Positions 1 through 6,787 of a DNA stretch of 64,000 nt are shown here, piece by piece. The stretch is taken from NCBI GenBank assembly GCA_017515345.1, contig JAFWFZ010000008.1, forward strand, positions 95,810 through 159,809, written 5' to 3'. Position 1 is the stretch's first letter, and each line of letters opens with the position of its first letter. The stretch comes from Oscillospiraceae bacterium. Its GTDB lineage: Bacteria; Bacillota; Clostridia; Oscillospirales; Oscillospiraceae. Position numbers and translations under genes: made by a program. Below the pieces are notes generated by a model. That model made no database searches and was not told the DNA's origin. It worked only from the letters and a program-made list of their open reading frames with translations.

Positions 1-157
1 GGCATTTGATCGGGATCGTGAGCGCCTCATCGGTAAAAAGCGCGTGGGCCGTGAGCTCTCTGACCCGGACCGGCTGATCGTCGCACCCCGCGCAGCAGAG
101 CAGGAGAAGCGACACGAGAAGCATGAACGTACAAAGGCGCTGACAAGTTGTTTTCAT
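1..157 (-). CDS. Lipoprotein of unknown function, truncated by the window edge
   Basis: The frame opens with ATG at 157, preceded by a GGAGGAGGG ribosome binding site, and runs off the left edge after 52 codons. The first 24 residues form a lipoprotein signal peptide: basic start (MKTTCQR), a leucine-rich core, then the lipobox-like LLCCAGC. The product is therefore probably exported and lipid-anchored on the outer face of the membrane. The mature part visible here (DDQPVRVRELTAHALFTDEA) matches no family I recognise. A consensus promoter lies at 247-274. Confidence 0.75.
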   Translation of the reverse strand, partial: MKTTCQRLCTFMLLVSLLLLCCAGCDDQPVRVRELTAHALFTDEALTIPIKC

Positions 158-246
158 AGGCGTTTCCCTCCTCCGCAATACTTTTGTAATATTTATATGC
201 ATAACGCCCATTATTTCGGATTCATTCCCGTTGTTTTATGGTTATT

Positions 247-274
247 ATTATAAATGCCCCCGTGTTTTTGTCAA
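247..274 (-). promoter_or_regulatory. Promoter of the lipoprotein gene
   Basis: Read on the minus strand, TTGACA (274-269) is followed after 16 bases by TATAAT (252-247). Both hexamers are perfect, so this is a strong vegetative promoter about 90 bases before the lipoprotein start. Confidence 0.8.
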
Positions 275-375
275 TGATCTTTTTGCACATTATTCAGCCT
301 CTCGTTCTGTTTAACGTTTCGCCGCTCGATCTGGAAAGGGTCTGCCGCTCAAAACTCAGGCTGATCCGCCCCACC

Positions 376-398
376 GAATTGTAGCTGTTCCACAATTC
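376..398. promoter_or_regulatory. Operator-like inverted repeat
   Basis: GAATTGT (376-382) and ACAATTC (392-398) form a perfect 7-base inverted repeat around a 9-base centre, 12 bases before the -35 hexamer at 411. Position and symmetry suit a repressor or activator site. No candidate protein is known. Confidence 0.35.
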
Positions 399-410
399 AT
401 AAAAAACCAC

Positions 411-439
411 TTGACAAATCATACAAATGCTGTTAAAAG
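411..439 (+). promoter_or_regulatory. Promoter candidate for the small ORF at 476
   Basis: A perfect TTGACA (411-416) is followed at 16-17 bases by a weak -10 (TTAAAAG, 433-439). The next coding candidate starts at 476. Confidence 0.45.
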
Positions 440-475
440 TAAATTTAACGTATCTGCATCGAAAGGAACGCGGCC

Positions 476-727
476 ATGTTCAATCCGTCCTCTGCTTCCC
501 ATATGCCGTCTCGCTGTGGCTCTCGCCAGGGCGATGCTTTTGATGCGAAAAACAGCGCCGTCTTTGTAAACGCAGGACATGCCGCCGCGGCATGTCTTAT
601 TCTTTTTGCGGGCGTTTTCGGCGCGGCCGTTTCCCTGCTTCTGGCGCTTACGGGGCTCCTCGGGAGCCTGATTCGACTTATCATCAGCGGCGCGACCGGA
701 GCTCAGCTTCAAATGTCACATCTGTAA
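476..727 (+). CDS. Possible small membrane protein (83 aa)
   Basis: This ATG follows a GAAAGGA ribosome binding site at 8-base spacing and is bracketed by a promoter (411-439) and a terminator (750-784). Residues 1-33 are polar; residues 36-70 (from AAAACLILF to LIRLII) are hydrophobic enough for one or two membrane spans. It belongs to no family I recognise. A perfect hairpin with a following T-rich stretch (576-607) lies inside the frame, so the locus could instead make a short non-coding RNA of about 170 nt. The protein call is tentative. Confidence 0.35.
   Translation: MFNPSSASHMPSRCGSRQGDAFDAKNSAVFVNAGHAAAACLILFAGVFGAAVSLLLALTGLLGSLIRLIISGATGAQLQMSHL
576..607 (+). terminator. Hairpin plus T-rich tail inside the small ORF
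   Basis: GACATGCCG (576-584) pairs perfectly with CGGCATGTC (588-596) around a 3-base loop and is followed by TTATTCTTTTT. It looks like a rho-independent terminator but falls within the 476-727 frame. Confidence 0.45.
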
Positions 728-749
728 TCATTATGGATTTGGATTGATG

Positions 750-784
750 CTCCGCTTCCGGCCCGGAACGGAGTTTTTATTTTG
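750..784 (+). terminator. Terminator before the catabolic operon
   Basis: CTCCG and TTCCGG (750-761) pair with CCGGAA and CGGAG (763-773) with one internal mismatch, followed by TTTTTATTTT. It should end transcripts from the 411 promoter before the gene at 824, or act as an attenuator for that operon. Confidence 0.65.
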
Positions 785-823
785 CGCATTCGCATAAAAA
801 TGCACAAGCGGAAAGGAGTCGAA

Positions 824-1534
824 ATGGAGCGGTACATCCGACCTCTTGACCGGCGCATCACCGTCATCTGCGGCCACTACGGCAGCGGCAAAACGGAGCT
901 GGCCGTTAATCTCGCCATGATGCTCGCCGGCACGGACCACGGGTATGAGCGGCTCGCCGTCGTGGATCTCGACATCATCAACCCCTACTTCCGTTCCCGG
1001 GAGCAGCGAAAGCTGCTGGAGGACGCCGGGGTCGGCGTATACGGCAGCGCCTACCGCGGCGAGATCACGGCGGAGCTGCCCGCCCTGGGCGCGGATATCC
1101 GGGCCCCGCTGGAGGATGCGGACTGCCGGGTGCTCATCGACGCCGGGGGCAACGACAGCGGCGCCATCGTGCTCAACCAGTTCGGCAAATACTTCACTCC
1201 GGAGAACACCCGGATGCTGGCGGTGGTGAACGCCAACCGGCCGGACACCCGGGACTTTGCCGGCGCCGTGGAGCAGATCGCCGCCATTGAAGCCGTCACG
1301 GGCCTCAAGGCCGAGGGGATCGTGAACAACACCCACCTCCTGCGTGAGACGGACGCGGCGACGATCCTGAAGGGCCACCGGCTCTGTGAGGAGATCTGCG
1401 AAAAAACGGGCAGGGTCCTCTGGTGCGACTGCTACCCGGAGCCCGTCGTCCGCCGGGAGGAGCTGGAGGGGCTTCCCTACCGGATGCCGCTGAAGCTCTA
1501 TATGCGTCCCACCTGGCTGGACGTCAAGATCTGA
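824..1534 (+). CDS. ParA/MinD-type P-loop ATPase linked to 2-oxoacid oxidoreductase
   Basis: A 236-residue protein of the CobQ/MinD/ParA nucleotide-binding fold. The Walker A loop is GHYGSGKTE at residues 17-25, and VVDLDIINPYF follows as the switch region. Start 824 is chosen because AAAGGAG lies 6-7 bases before it; an in-frame ATG at 782-801 has no such site. It heads the oxidoreductase operon and is followed 56 bases later by the ferredoxin subunit. I infer an assembly or regulatory ATPase for that complex rather than a partition protein, because no parB partner or centromere-like repeat is nearby. The precise role is not established. Confidence 0.75.
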   Translation: MERYIRPLDRRITVICGHYGSGKTELAVNLAMMLAGTDHGYERLAVVDLDIINPYFRSREQRKLLEDAGVGVYGSAYRGEITAELPALGADIRAPLEDADCRVLIDAGGNDSGAIVLNQFGKYFTPENTRMLAVVNANRPDTRDFAGAVEQIAAIEAVTGLKAEGIVNNTHLLRETDAATILKGHRLCEEICEKTGRVLWCDCYPEPVVRREELEGLPYRMPLKLYMRPTWLDVKI

Positions 1535-1590
1535 GGAACATATGATCCGATTCATTTAAGATAGTACAAACCGAAAGGAGAACGACCCAT

Positions 1591-1809
1591 ATGGCCAAAT
1601 TTCTGGTGAAATTCGACGGCGAAAAATGCAAGGGATGTGAGCTCTGCCGCAACTTCTGTCCCAAGAAGATCATCGTCATGAGCACCCACATCAACAACAA
1701 GGGTTACTGCCCGCCCATGATCGAGCGGCAGGAGGAGTGCATCGGCTGCACATCCTGCGCCCTCATGTGTCCCGACGGGGCCATCTCTATCTACAAGGAG
1801 GAGGACTGA
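1591..1809 (+). CDS. 2-oxoacid:ferredoxin oxidoreductase, delta (4Fe-4S ferredoxin) subunit
   Basis: A 72-residue bacterial-type ferredoxin with two complete 4Fe-4S motifs: C13, C16, C19, C23 and C50, C53, C56, C60, the last cysteine of each followed by proline. It would pass electrons from the thiamine-diphosphate site of the complex to free ferredoxin in the cytoplasm. AAAGGAG lies ahead of the ATG. Only 3 bases separate its stop from the next gene, which suggests coupled translation with the alpha subunit. The subunit order delta-alpha-beta-gamma matches four-subunit VOR/KOR enzymes. Confidence 0.9.
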   Translation: MAKFLVKFDGEKCKGCELCRNFCPKKIIVMSTHINNKGYCPPMIERQEECIGCTSCALMCPDGAISIYKEED

Positions 1810-1812
1810 CCA

Positions 1813-2892
1813 ATGAGTGAAAAGGTACTGATGAAGGGCAACGAGGCGTTTGCCGAGGCCGCCATCCGCGGCGGCTGCCGCTTCTACTTCGGCTATCCCA
1901 TCACGCCTCAGAGCGAGATCCCGGAATATATGTCCCGGGAGCTGCCCAAGCGCGGCGGCACGTTCCTCCAGGCGGAGAGCGAGCTGGGCGCCATCAACGC
2001 GGCCTACGGCGCCGGCGCCGCAGGCGGCAACGTGTTCATCTCCTCCTCCTCCCCCGGCATCGCCCTGATGCAGGAGGGCGTCAGCTTCCTCTGCTCGGCG
2101 GAGGTTCCTGTGGTGATGCTGAACGTCTCCCGCGGCGGCCCCGGCATCGGCGGCATCCAGCCCGGCCAGGCGGATTACTACCAGGTGACCCGCGGCGGCG
2201 GCAACGGCGACTACCGGGTACCCGTGTTCGCCCCCTCCAGCATTCAGGAGGGTGTGGACCTGATCTATGAGGCTCCGGTGCTCGCCGACGAGTGGCGCAA
2301 CCCCATCATGCTGCTGGCAGACGGTATGCTGGGCCAGATGATGGAGCCCGTGGTGCTGCCGGAGCAGCGCCCCTTCGCGGAGTCCGCCGACATCCGGGCG
2401 AAAAAGCCCTGGGCCCTTAAGGGCTACGGCGACAGCGACAAGAACAAGGCCGTGGTCAAATCCCTCCGCATGCAGCCCGACGATCTGGAGGCCCACGTGG
2501 AGAAGCTGTTCGCGAAATACCGTGAGGCGGAGAAGGCGCTGGTCCGCTGGGAGAGCGAGGGTCTGGAGGACGCCGACGTGGTGTTCGTGGCCTTCGGCAC
2601 GGTGGCAAGGCTCACCAAGGAGGCCATCGAGATCCTGGCTTCCCAGGGCGTCAAGGCCGGCCTGATCCGGCCCATCTCCCTGTGGCCCTTCCCCTATCAG
2701 GCGTTCGATGAGATCAGCCCGAAAACAAAGGTCGTCATTTCCACGGAGCTCTCCATGGGCCAGATGATCGAGGACGTGAAGGTGGGCGTCAACGGGCGCT
2801 ATCCCGTGGAGCTCATCCACCGCACCGGCGGTATCGTCCCCACCTCTCTGGAGGTCGCAGAAAAGGCCCGCGAGATCCTGGCTAAAATATGA
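1813..2892 (+). CDS. vorB: 2-oxoacid:ferredoxin oxidoreductase, alpha subunit (VorB-like)
   Basis: At 359 residues this matches the alpha subunit of branched-chain 2-oxoacid (2-ketoisovalerate) ferredoxin oxidoreductases. It contains the pyrimidine-binding domain (GGCRFYFGYPITPQSEIPEY, residues 20-39) with the YPITP signature and the QAESELGAINAAYGAGAAGG segment, then a C-terminal transketolase-like domain II (ADVVFVAFGTVARLTKEAIE). With the beta subunit it would oxidatively decarboxylate a 2-oxoacid to an acyl-CoA. Substrate class (branched-chain rather than 2-oxoglutarate) is inferred from family resemblance and from the aminotransferase encoded in the same operon. Confidence 0.88.
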   Translation: MSEKVLMKGNEAFAEAAIRGGCRFYFGYPITPQSEIPEYMSRELPKRGGTFLQAESELGAINAAYGAGAAGGNVFISSSSPGIALMQEGVSFLCSAEVPVVMLNVSRGGPGIGGIQPGQADYYQVTRGGGNGDYRVPVFAPSSIQEGVDLIYEAPVLADEWRNPIMLLADGMLGQMMEPVVLPEQRPFAESADIRAKKPWALKGYGDSDKNKAVVKSLRMQPDDLEAHVEKLFAKYREAEKALVRWESEGLEDADVVFVAFGTVARLTKEAIEILASQGVKAGLIRPISLWPFPYQAFDEISPKTKVVISTELSMGQMIEDVKVGVNGRYPVELIHRTGGIVPTSLEVAEKAREILAKI

Positions 2893-2920
2893 GCTGCCCG
2901 GCAGCGGAACGGAGGTTATT

Positions 2921-3667
2921 ATGAAGCCTGTATTCGAATATACAAAGGGAATGTGCCGCGTGGACACCAACTACTGCCCCGGCTGCACCCACGGCATCGC
3001 CCTGAGACTGATCATGGAAGTGCTGGATGAGATGGGCCGCCTGGGCGACACCATCGCCGTGGCTCCCATCGGCTGCGCCGTGCTGGCCCACCAGTTCATG
3101 AATGTGGACGGCTGCGAGGCCGCCCATGGCCGCGCCCCCGCCGTGGCCTCCGGCATCCGGAGAGTCCACCCGGACAAGACCGTCCTCACCTATCAGGGCG
3201 ACGGCGACCTGGCGTCCATCGGCATGTGCGAGATCATGCACGCCGCCGCCAGGGGCGAAAAGTTCTCCACCTTCTTCATCAACAACGGCATCTACGGCAT
3301 GACCGGCGGCCAGATGGCACCCACCACCCTCATCGGCCAGCGCAGCACCACCAGTCAGGACGGCCGCACCAGGGAGCAGGCCGGCATGCCCCTCAAAATG
3401 TGCGAGATCCTCTCCGGGCTGGACGGGACCGTCTACGCCGAGCGGGTCGCCCTCAACTCCCCCGCCCATGTCCGCGCCGCCAAAAAGGCCGTGCGCCGCG
3501 CCTTCGAGCTTCAGGATCAGCGCATCGGCTTCACGTTCGTGGAGTTCCTCTCCACCTGCCCCACCAACTGGGGCCTGACGCCTGCCGACGCCATGAAATG
3601 GGTGGATGAAAAGGTGATCCCCTACTATCCCCTCGGGGTATACAAACAGCCAGAGGAGGCGAAATAA
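2921..3667 (+). CDS. 2-oxoacid:ferredoxin oxidoreductase, beta (thiamine-diphosphate) subunit
   Basis: A 248-residue beta subunit. The N-terminal NYCPGCTHGIALR carries the conserved CPGC motif, and the thiamine-diphosphate/Mg-binding motif GDGDLASIGMCEIMHA runs on to FFINNGIYGMTGGQ with its conserved Asn. This subunit holds the cofactor that attacks the 2-oxoacid. CGGAGG precedes the ATG. It starts 28 bases after the alpha stop and ends one base before the gamma start, so the four subunits should be made together. Confidence 0.88.
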   Translation: MKPVFEYTKGMCRVDTNYCPGCTHGIALRLIMEVLDEMGRLGDTIAVAPIGCAVLAHQFMNVDGCEAAHGRAPAVASGIRRVHPDKTVLTYQGDGDLASIGMCEIMHAAARGEKFSTFFINNGIYGMTGGQMAPTTLIGQRSTTSQDGRTREQAGMPLKMCEILSGLDGTVYAERVALNSPAHVRAAKKAVRRAFELQDQRIGFTFVEFLSTCPTNWGLTPADAMKWVDEKVIPYYPLGVYKQPEEAK

Positions 3668-3668
3668 G

Positions 3669-4199
3669 ATGAGCACACATAAGCTGTTTTTCGCCGGATC
3701 CGGCGGGCAGGGCATCCTGCTCATGGGCCAGATGATCACTTACGCCGCCATGCTGGAGGACAAATCCGCCACGTTCCTCCCCTCCTACGGCCCCGAGATG
3801 CGCGGCGGCACCGCCAACTGCACCGTGGTCGTCTCCGACAAGCCTGTCAGCTGTCCCCTGATCTATGAGGCGGACGCGGTGGTGGCCATGAACCTGCCCA
3901 GCCTCCTCAAATTCGAATCTCGGGTCAAGCCCGGCGACGCCATGCTACTGAACACCTCCATCCTCGACCAGCGGCCGACCCGCACGGACATCAACGTATG
4001 CGAGGTGGCGGTGAACGAGATCGCCATGGAGCTGGGCAACATCCGCACGGCCAACATGGTCATGCTGGGCGCCGTCGTCCGCACCACCGGCGTCGTGAGC
4101 CAGGAGTCCATTGAAAAAGTCATGCACAAGATCTTTACAGGTAAGAAGGCCGAGCTCATCGGGCTCAACACCAAGGCCTTTGAGTACTGGAAAAAGTAA
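3669..4199 (+). CDS. 2-oxoacid:ferredoxin oxidoreductase, gamma subunit
   Basis: A 176-residue protein of the POR/KOR gamma family. It has the N-terminal FAGSGGQGILLMGQM motif, the family signature SYGPEMRGGTANC, and the usual length. The gamma subunit contributes to coenzyme A binding and closes the active site. Its ATG lies one base after the beta stop, and the next gene (ilvE) follows after 13 bases with its own GGAGG site. Confidence 0.88.
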   Translation: MSTHKLFFAGSGGQGILLMGQMITYAAMLEDKSATFLPSYGPEMRGGTANCTVVVSDKPVSCPLIYEADAVVAMNLPSLLKFESRVKPGDAMLLNTSILDQRPTRTDINVCEVAVNEIAMELGNIRTANMVMLGAVVRTTGVVSQESIEKVMHKIFTGKKAELIGLNTKAFEYWKK

Positions 4200-4212
4200 C
4201 GGAGGAACCGCC

Positions 4213-5283
4213 ATGAAATACGATATCCGTATCGAACGCACAAAAAACCCCGCGCCCAAGCCCGATCCCGACAACCTGGGCTTCGGCAAGATCTTCACCG
4301 ATCACATGTTCGTCATGGACTATGACAACGCCCACGGCTGGCATGACGCCCGCATTGTCCCCTTCGACAATATCACCCTGCACCCCGCCGCCACCGTGTT
4401 CCACTACGGCGCCGAGATCTTCGAGGGCCTCAAGGCCTATCGCACGCCGGACGGCTCCGTGCAGCTCTTCCGGCCCATCGAGAACATCCGCCGCATGAAC
4501 AACTCCGCCGAGCGCATCTGCCTGCCCCAGCTCGACGAGGAGGGCGCGCTGGACGCGCTGCTGAAATTCGTGGAGGTGGAGAAGGACTGGGTCCCCTCCG
4601 CCCCCAACACCTCGCTGTATCTGCGGCCGTTCATGTTCGGCGCGGACCCCTTCCTGGGCGTGCACACCGTGGACAAGACCACCTATATGATCATCGCCTC
4701 CCCTGTGGGCAGCTATTATAAGGAGGGGCTCAACCCCGTCACCATCATGATCGAGACCGAGGACGTGCGCGCCGTCCGCGGCGGCACCGGCTATGCCAAG
4801 TGCGGCGGCAACTACGGCGCCAGCTTCCGCGCCGGCAAGAAGGCCGAGGAGAAGGGCTATTCCCAGGTCCTGTGGCTGGACGGCGTGGAACGCAAGTACA
4901 TCGAAGAGGTGGGCGCCATGAACGTCATGTTCATGGTGGGCGACGAGGTCGTCACCCCCGCCCTCACCGGCTCCATCCTCCCCGGCGTCACCCGCAAGAG
5001 CTGCGTGGAGCTGCTGAAGAGCCGCGGCTACAAGGTCAGCGAGCGGCTGTTCAGCCTGGAAGAGCTGAAGGAGGCCTGCGCAAGCGGCGAGCTGAAGGAG
5101 GCCTGGGGCTGCGGCACCGCCGCCGTGGTCTCCCCCATCGGCCATCTGGCCATCGGCGACGAGATCTACACCATCAACAACAACGAGATCGGAAAAGTTA
5201 CTCAGGAGCTTTACGACGCCCTTACAGACATCCAGTGGGGCCGCGCCGCGGATCCCTTCGGCTGGATCACCAAGGTCAACTGA
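4213..5283 (+). CDS. ilvE: Branched-chain amino acid aminotransferase
   Basis: A 356-residue class IV PLP enzyme that interconverts leucine, isoleucine and valine with their 2-oxoacids. The PLP lysine is K196 in GTGYAKCGGNYGAS. Other family marks are VFHYGAEIFEGLKAY near the N terminus and SYSQVLWLDG-like and EVGAMNVMF motifs after the lysine. The start at 4213 follows GGAGG; an upstream in-frame extension overlaps the gamma subunit and is unlikely. Its place behind the VOR subunits suggests catabolic transamination that feeds 2-oxoacids to the oxidoreductase, although the enzyme is reversible and could also serve synthesis. Confidence 0.92.
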   Translation: MKYDIRIERTKNPAPKPDPDNLGFGKIFTDHMFVMDYDNAHGWHDARIVPFDNITLHPAATVFHYGAEIFEGLKAYRTPDGSVQLFRPIENIRRMNNSAERICLPQLDEEGALDALLKFVEVEKDWVPSAPNTSLYLRPFMFGADPFLGVHTVDKTTYMIIASPVGSYYKEGLNPVTIMIETEDVRAVRGGTGYAKCGGNYGASFRAGKKAEEKGYSQVLWLDGVERKYIEEVGAMNVMFMVGDEVVTPALTGSILPGVTRKSCVELLKSRGYKVSERLFSLEELKEACASGELKEAWGCGTAAVVSPIGHLAIGDEIYTINNNEIGKVTQELYDALTDIQWGRAADPFGWITKVN

Positions 5284-5296
5284 ACATCACACGTCC

Positions 5297-5320
5297 GGGG
5301 CGCGTCCTGCGGCGCGCCCC
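5297..5320. other. GC-rich hairpin between ilvE and the next gene
   Basis: GGGGCGCG (5297-5304) pairs with CGCGCCCC (5313-5320) around an 8-base loop. No T-run follows, so this is more likely an mRNA-stabilising or processing hairpin than a full terminator. Confidence 0.4.
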
Positions 5321-5356
5321 GCCACTTATTCTGCGATTCCTTTGGAGGGATGTACT

Positions 5357-6787
5357 ATGAAAGAGATCAAAGTAACCGACATCACGCTGCGGGAGAGCGG
5401 ACAGCTCAATTCCACCGGCCTCAGCTTCAAGGAGAAGCTGGAGATCGCCCGGCTTCTGGAAAAGCTCAGCGTGGACGTCATCGAGCTGGAGCGCATGACC
5501 GACAAGCCGGCGGACGCCGCCCTGCTGCGCACCCTCGCGGCTACCATCAGGGGCAGCGCCCTCTCTGTCCCGGTGAGCCTGGATAGGATCGAAATCGACC
5601 GCGTGTGGTCGTCGCTCTCCGCAGCGGCGCACCCGCGTATCAATATCGTGCTCCCCACCTCCACGGTGCAGATGGAGTACTTCAACCACATGAAACCCAA
5701 AAAGGCGCTGGAGCTGGTGACGGATCTGGTAAGCTACGCCGTCTCCCTCTGTCCGGATGTGGAGCTCACCGCCGAGGACGCCACCAGGAGTGAGCGCTCC
5801 TTCCTCATCTCCGTCATCTGCGCCGCCATCGGCGCCGGCGCCAAGACCATCACCCTGTGCGACGCCGCCGGGGAGAGCCTTCCCCAGGAGCTGAGCGCCT
5901 TCATCGAAGAGATGTATACCTCTGTGCCGTCGCTCTCCGACGTGGTGCTGGGCGTTCAGTGCCGGGACAGCCTGGGGCTCTCCGCCGCGACCGCCCTCAG
6001 CGCGGTCAGCGCCGGAGCTTCCCTGCTCAAGGGGACCTTCTCCGGCTCCTCCGGCTTCCTCTCCATCGGGCAATTCATTCAGATCACACGCGCCCGCGGC
6101 GACGCGCTGGGAGTGACCACCGGCCTCAATGCCGGTGAATGGCAGCGGATCTGCCGCCAGCTCGAGGCGCTGACCGGCGCGAACCGCGGCGGCCATTCCG
6201 CCTTCGGCACCACCGTTGGCTCCGCCACCGAGACGGAAGCGGAGAGCGCCGCCCTCACCTCCGATGCGGATAAGCTCACCGTCCGCCGCCACATCACTGC
6301 CATGGGCTACGACGTCAGCGACGAGGATATGGAGCAGATCTATTACCAGTTCCAGGCTCTGGCCGGGAAAAAGCAGGTCTACAACCGGGATCTGGAGGCG
6401 CTTGTGGCTGAGACTGCCCATCAGGTGCCCCCCACCTACCGGCTGGAGGATTACGTGATAAACAGCGGCAGTTCCATCACCGCCACCGCCTGCCTGCGCA
6501 TCGACCACAACGGCAGCCCCATCCAGGCCATCTCCATCGGCGACGGACCCATTGACGCCTCCTTCCTCGCCATCGAGCAGGCGCTGGGCCACCGCTACGA
6601 GCTGGAGGATTTCAAGATCCGCGCCGTCACCGAAGGGCGAGAGGCGCTGGGCGACGCCCTGGTAAAGCTCCGCAGCGACGGGAGGCTGTACTCCGGCCAC
6701 GGTCTGTCCACCGACATCATCGGCGCCGCCATCCGGGCATACCTGAGCGCCGTCAACAAAATCGTATATGAGGAGAAAAACGCATGA
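5357..6787 (+). CDS. Isopropylmalate/citramalate synthase-like protein lacking the metal-binding HxH motif
   Basis: A 476-residue protein with the LeuA layout: an HMGL-type TIM barrel (about 1-280), a linker, and a LeuA-type regulatory domain (about 365-470, VINSGSSITATACLRIDHNG onward). Active enzymes begin with DTTLRDGEQ and carry HCHND. Here the first motif reads DITLRESGQ (Arg12 kept, Asp replaced by Glu13) and the second reads VQCRDSLGL, so both metal histidines are gone (Q201, R203). It is therefore probably not a normal acyl-CoA/2-oxoacid condensing enzyme; a regulatory or altered-chemistry role is possible. GGAGGG precedes the ATG, and its stop overlaps the next start (ATGA). Confidence 0.8.
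   Translation: MKEIKVTDITLRESGQLNSTGLSFKEKLEIARLLEKLSVDVIELERMTDKPADAALLRTLAATIRGSALSVPVSLDRIEIDRVWSSLSAAAHPRINIVLPTSTVQMEYFNHMKPKKALELVTDLVSYAVSLCPDVELTAEDATRSERSFLISVICAAIGAGAKTITLCDAAGESLPQELSAFIEEMYTSVPSLSDVVLGVQCRDSLGLSAATALSAVSAGASLLKGTFSGSSGFLSIGQFIQITRARGDALGVTTGLNAGEWQRICRQLEALTGANRGGHSAFGTTVGSATETEAESAALTSDADKLTVRRHITAMGYDVSDEDMEQIYYQFQALAGKKQVYNRDLEALVAETAHQVPPTYRLEDYVINSGSSITATACLRIDHNGSPIQAISIGDGPIDASFLAIEQALGHRYELEDFKIRAVTEGREALGDALVKLRSDGRLYSGHGLSTDIIGAAIRAYLSAVNKIVYEEKNA

Larger units (their letters stand above)
158..475. other. Intergenic region with divergent promoters
   Basis: No credible gene is seen here. The region holds the minus-strand promoter of the lipoprotein gene (247-274), an inverted repeat (376-398) and a plus-strand promoter candidate (411-439). 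The rest is AT-richer DNA without an evident signal. Confidence 0.6.

Noticed and set aside
44..253. A 69-codon plus-strand frame at the left edge
   Set aside because: It crosses the minus-strand lipoprotein start and its promoter; the minus-strand gene has a clear signal peptide and ribosome binding site.
824..1534. A chromosome or plasmid partition ParA
   Set aside because: No parB or repeated centromere sites are near, and the gene is in a metabolic operon.
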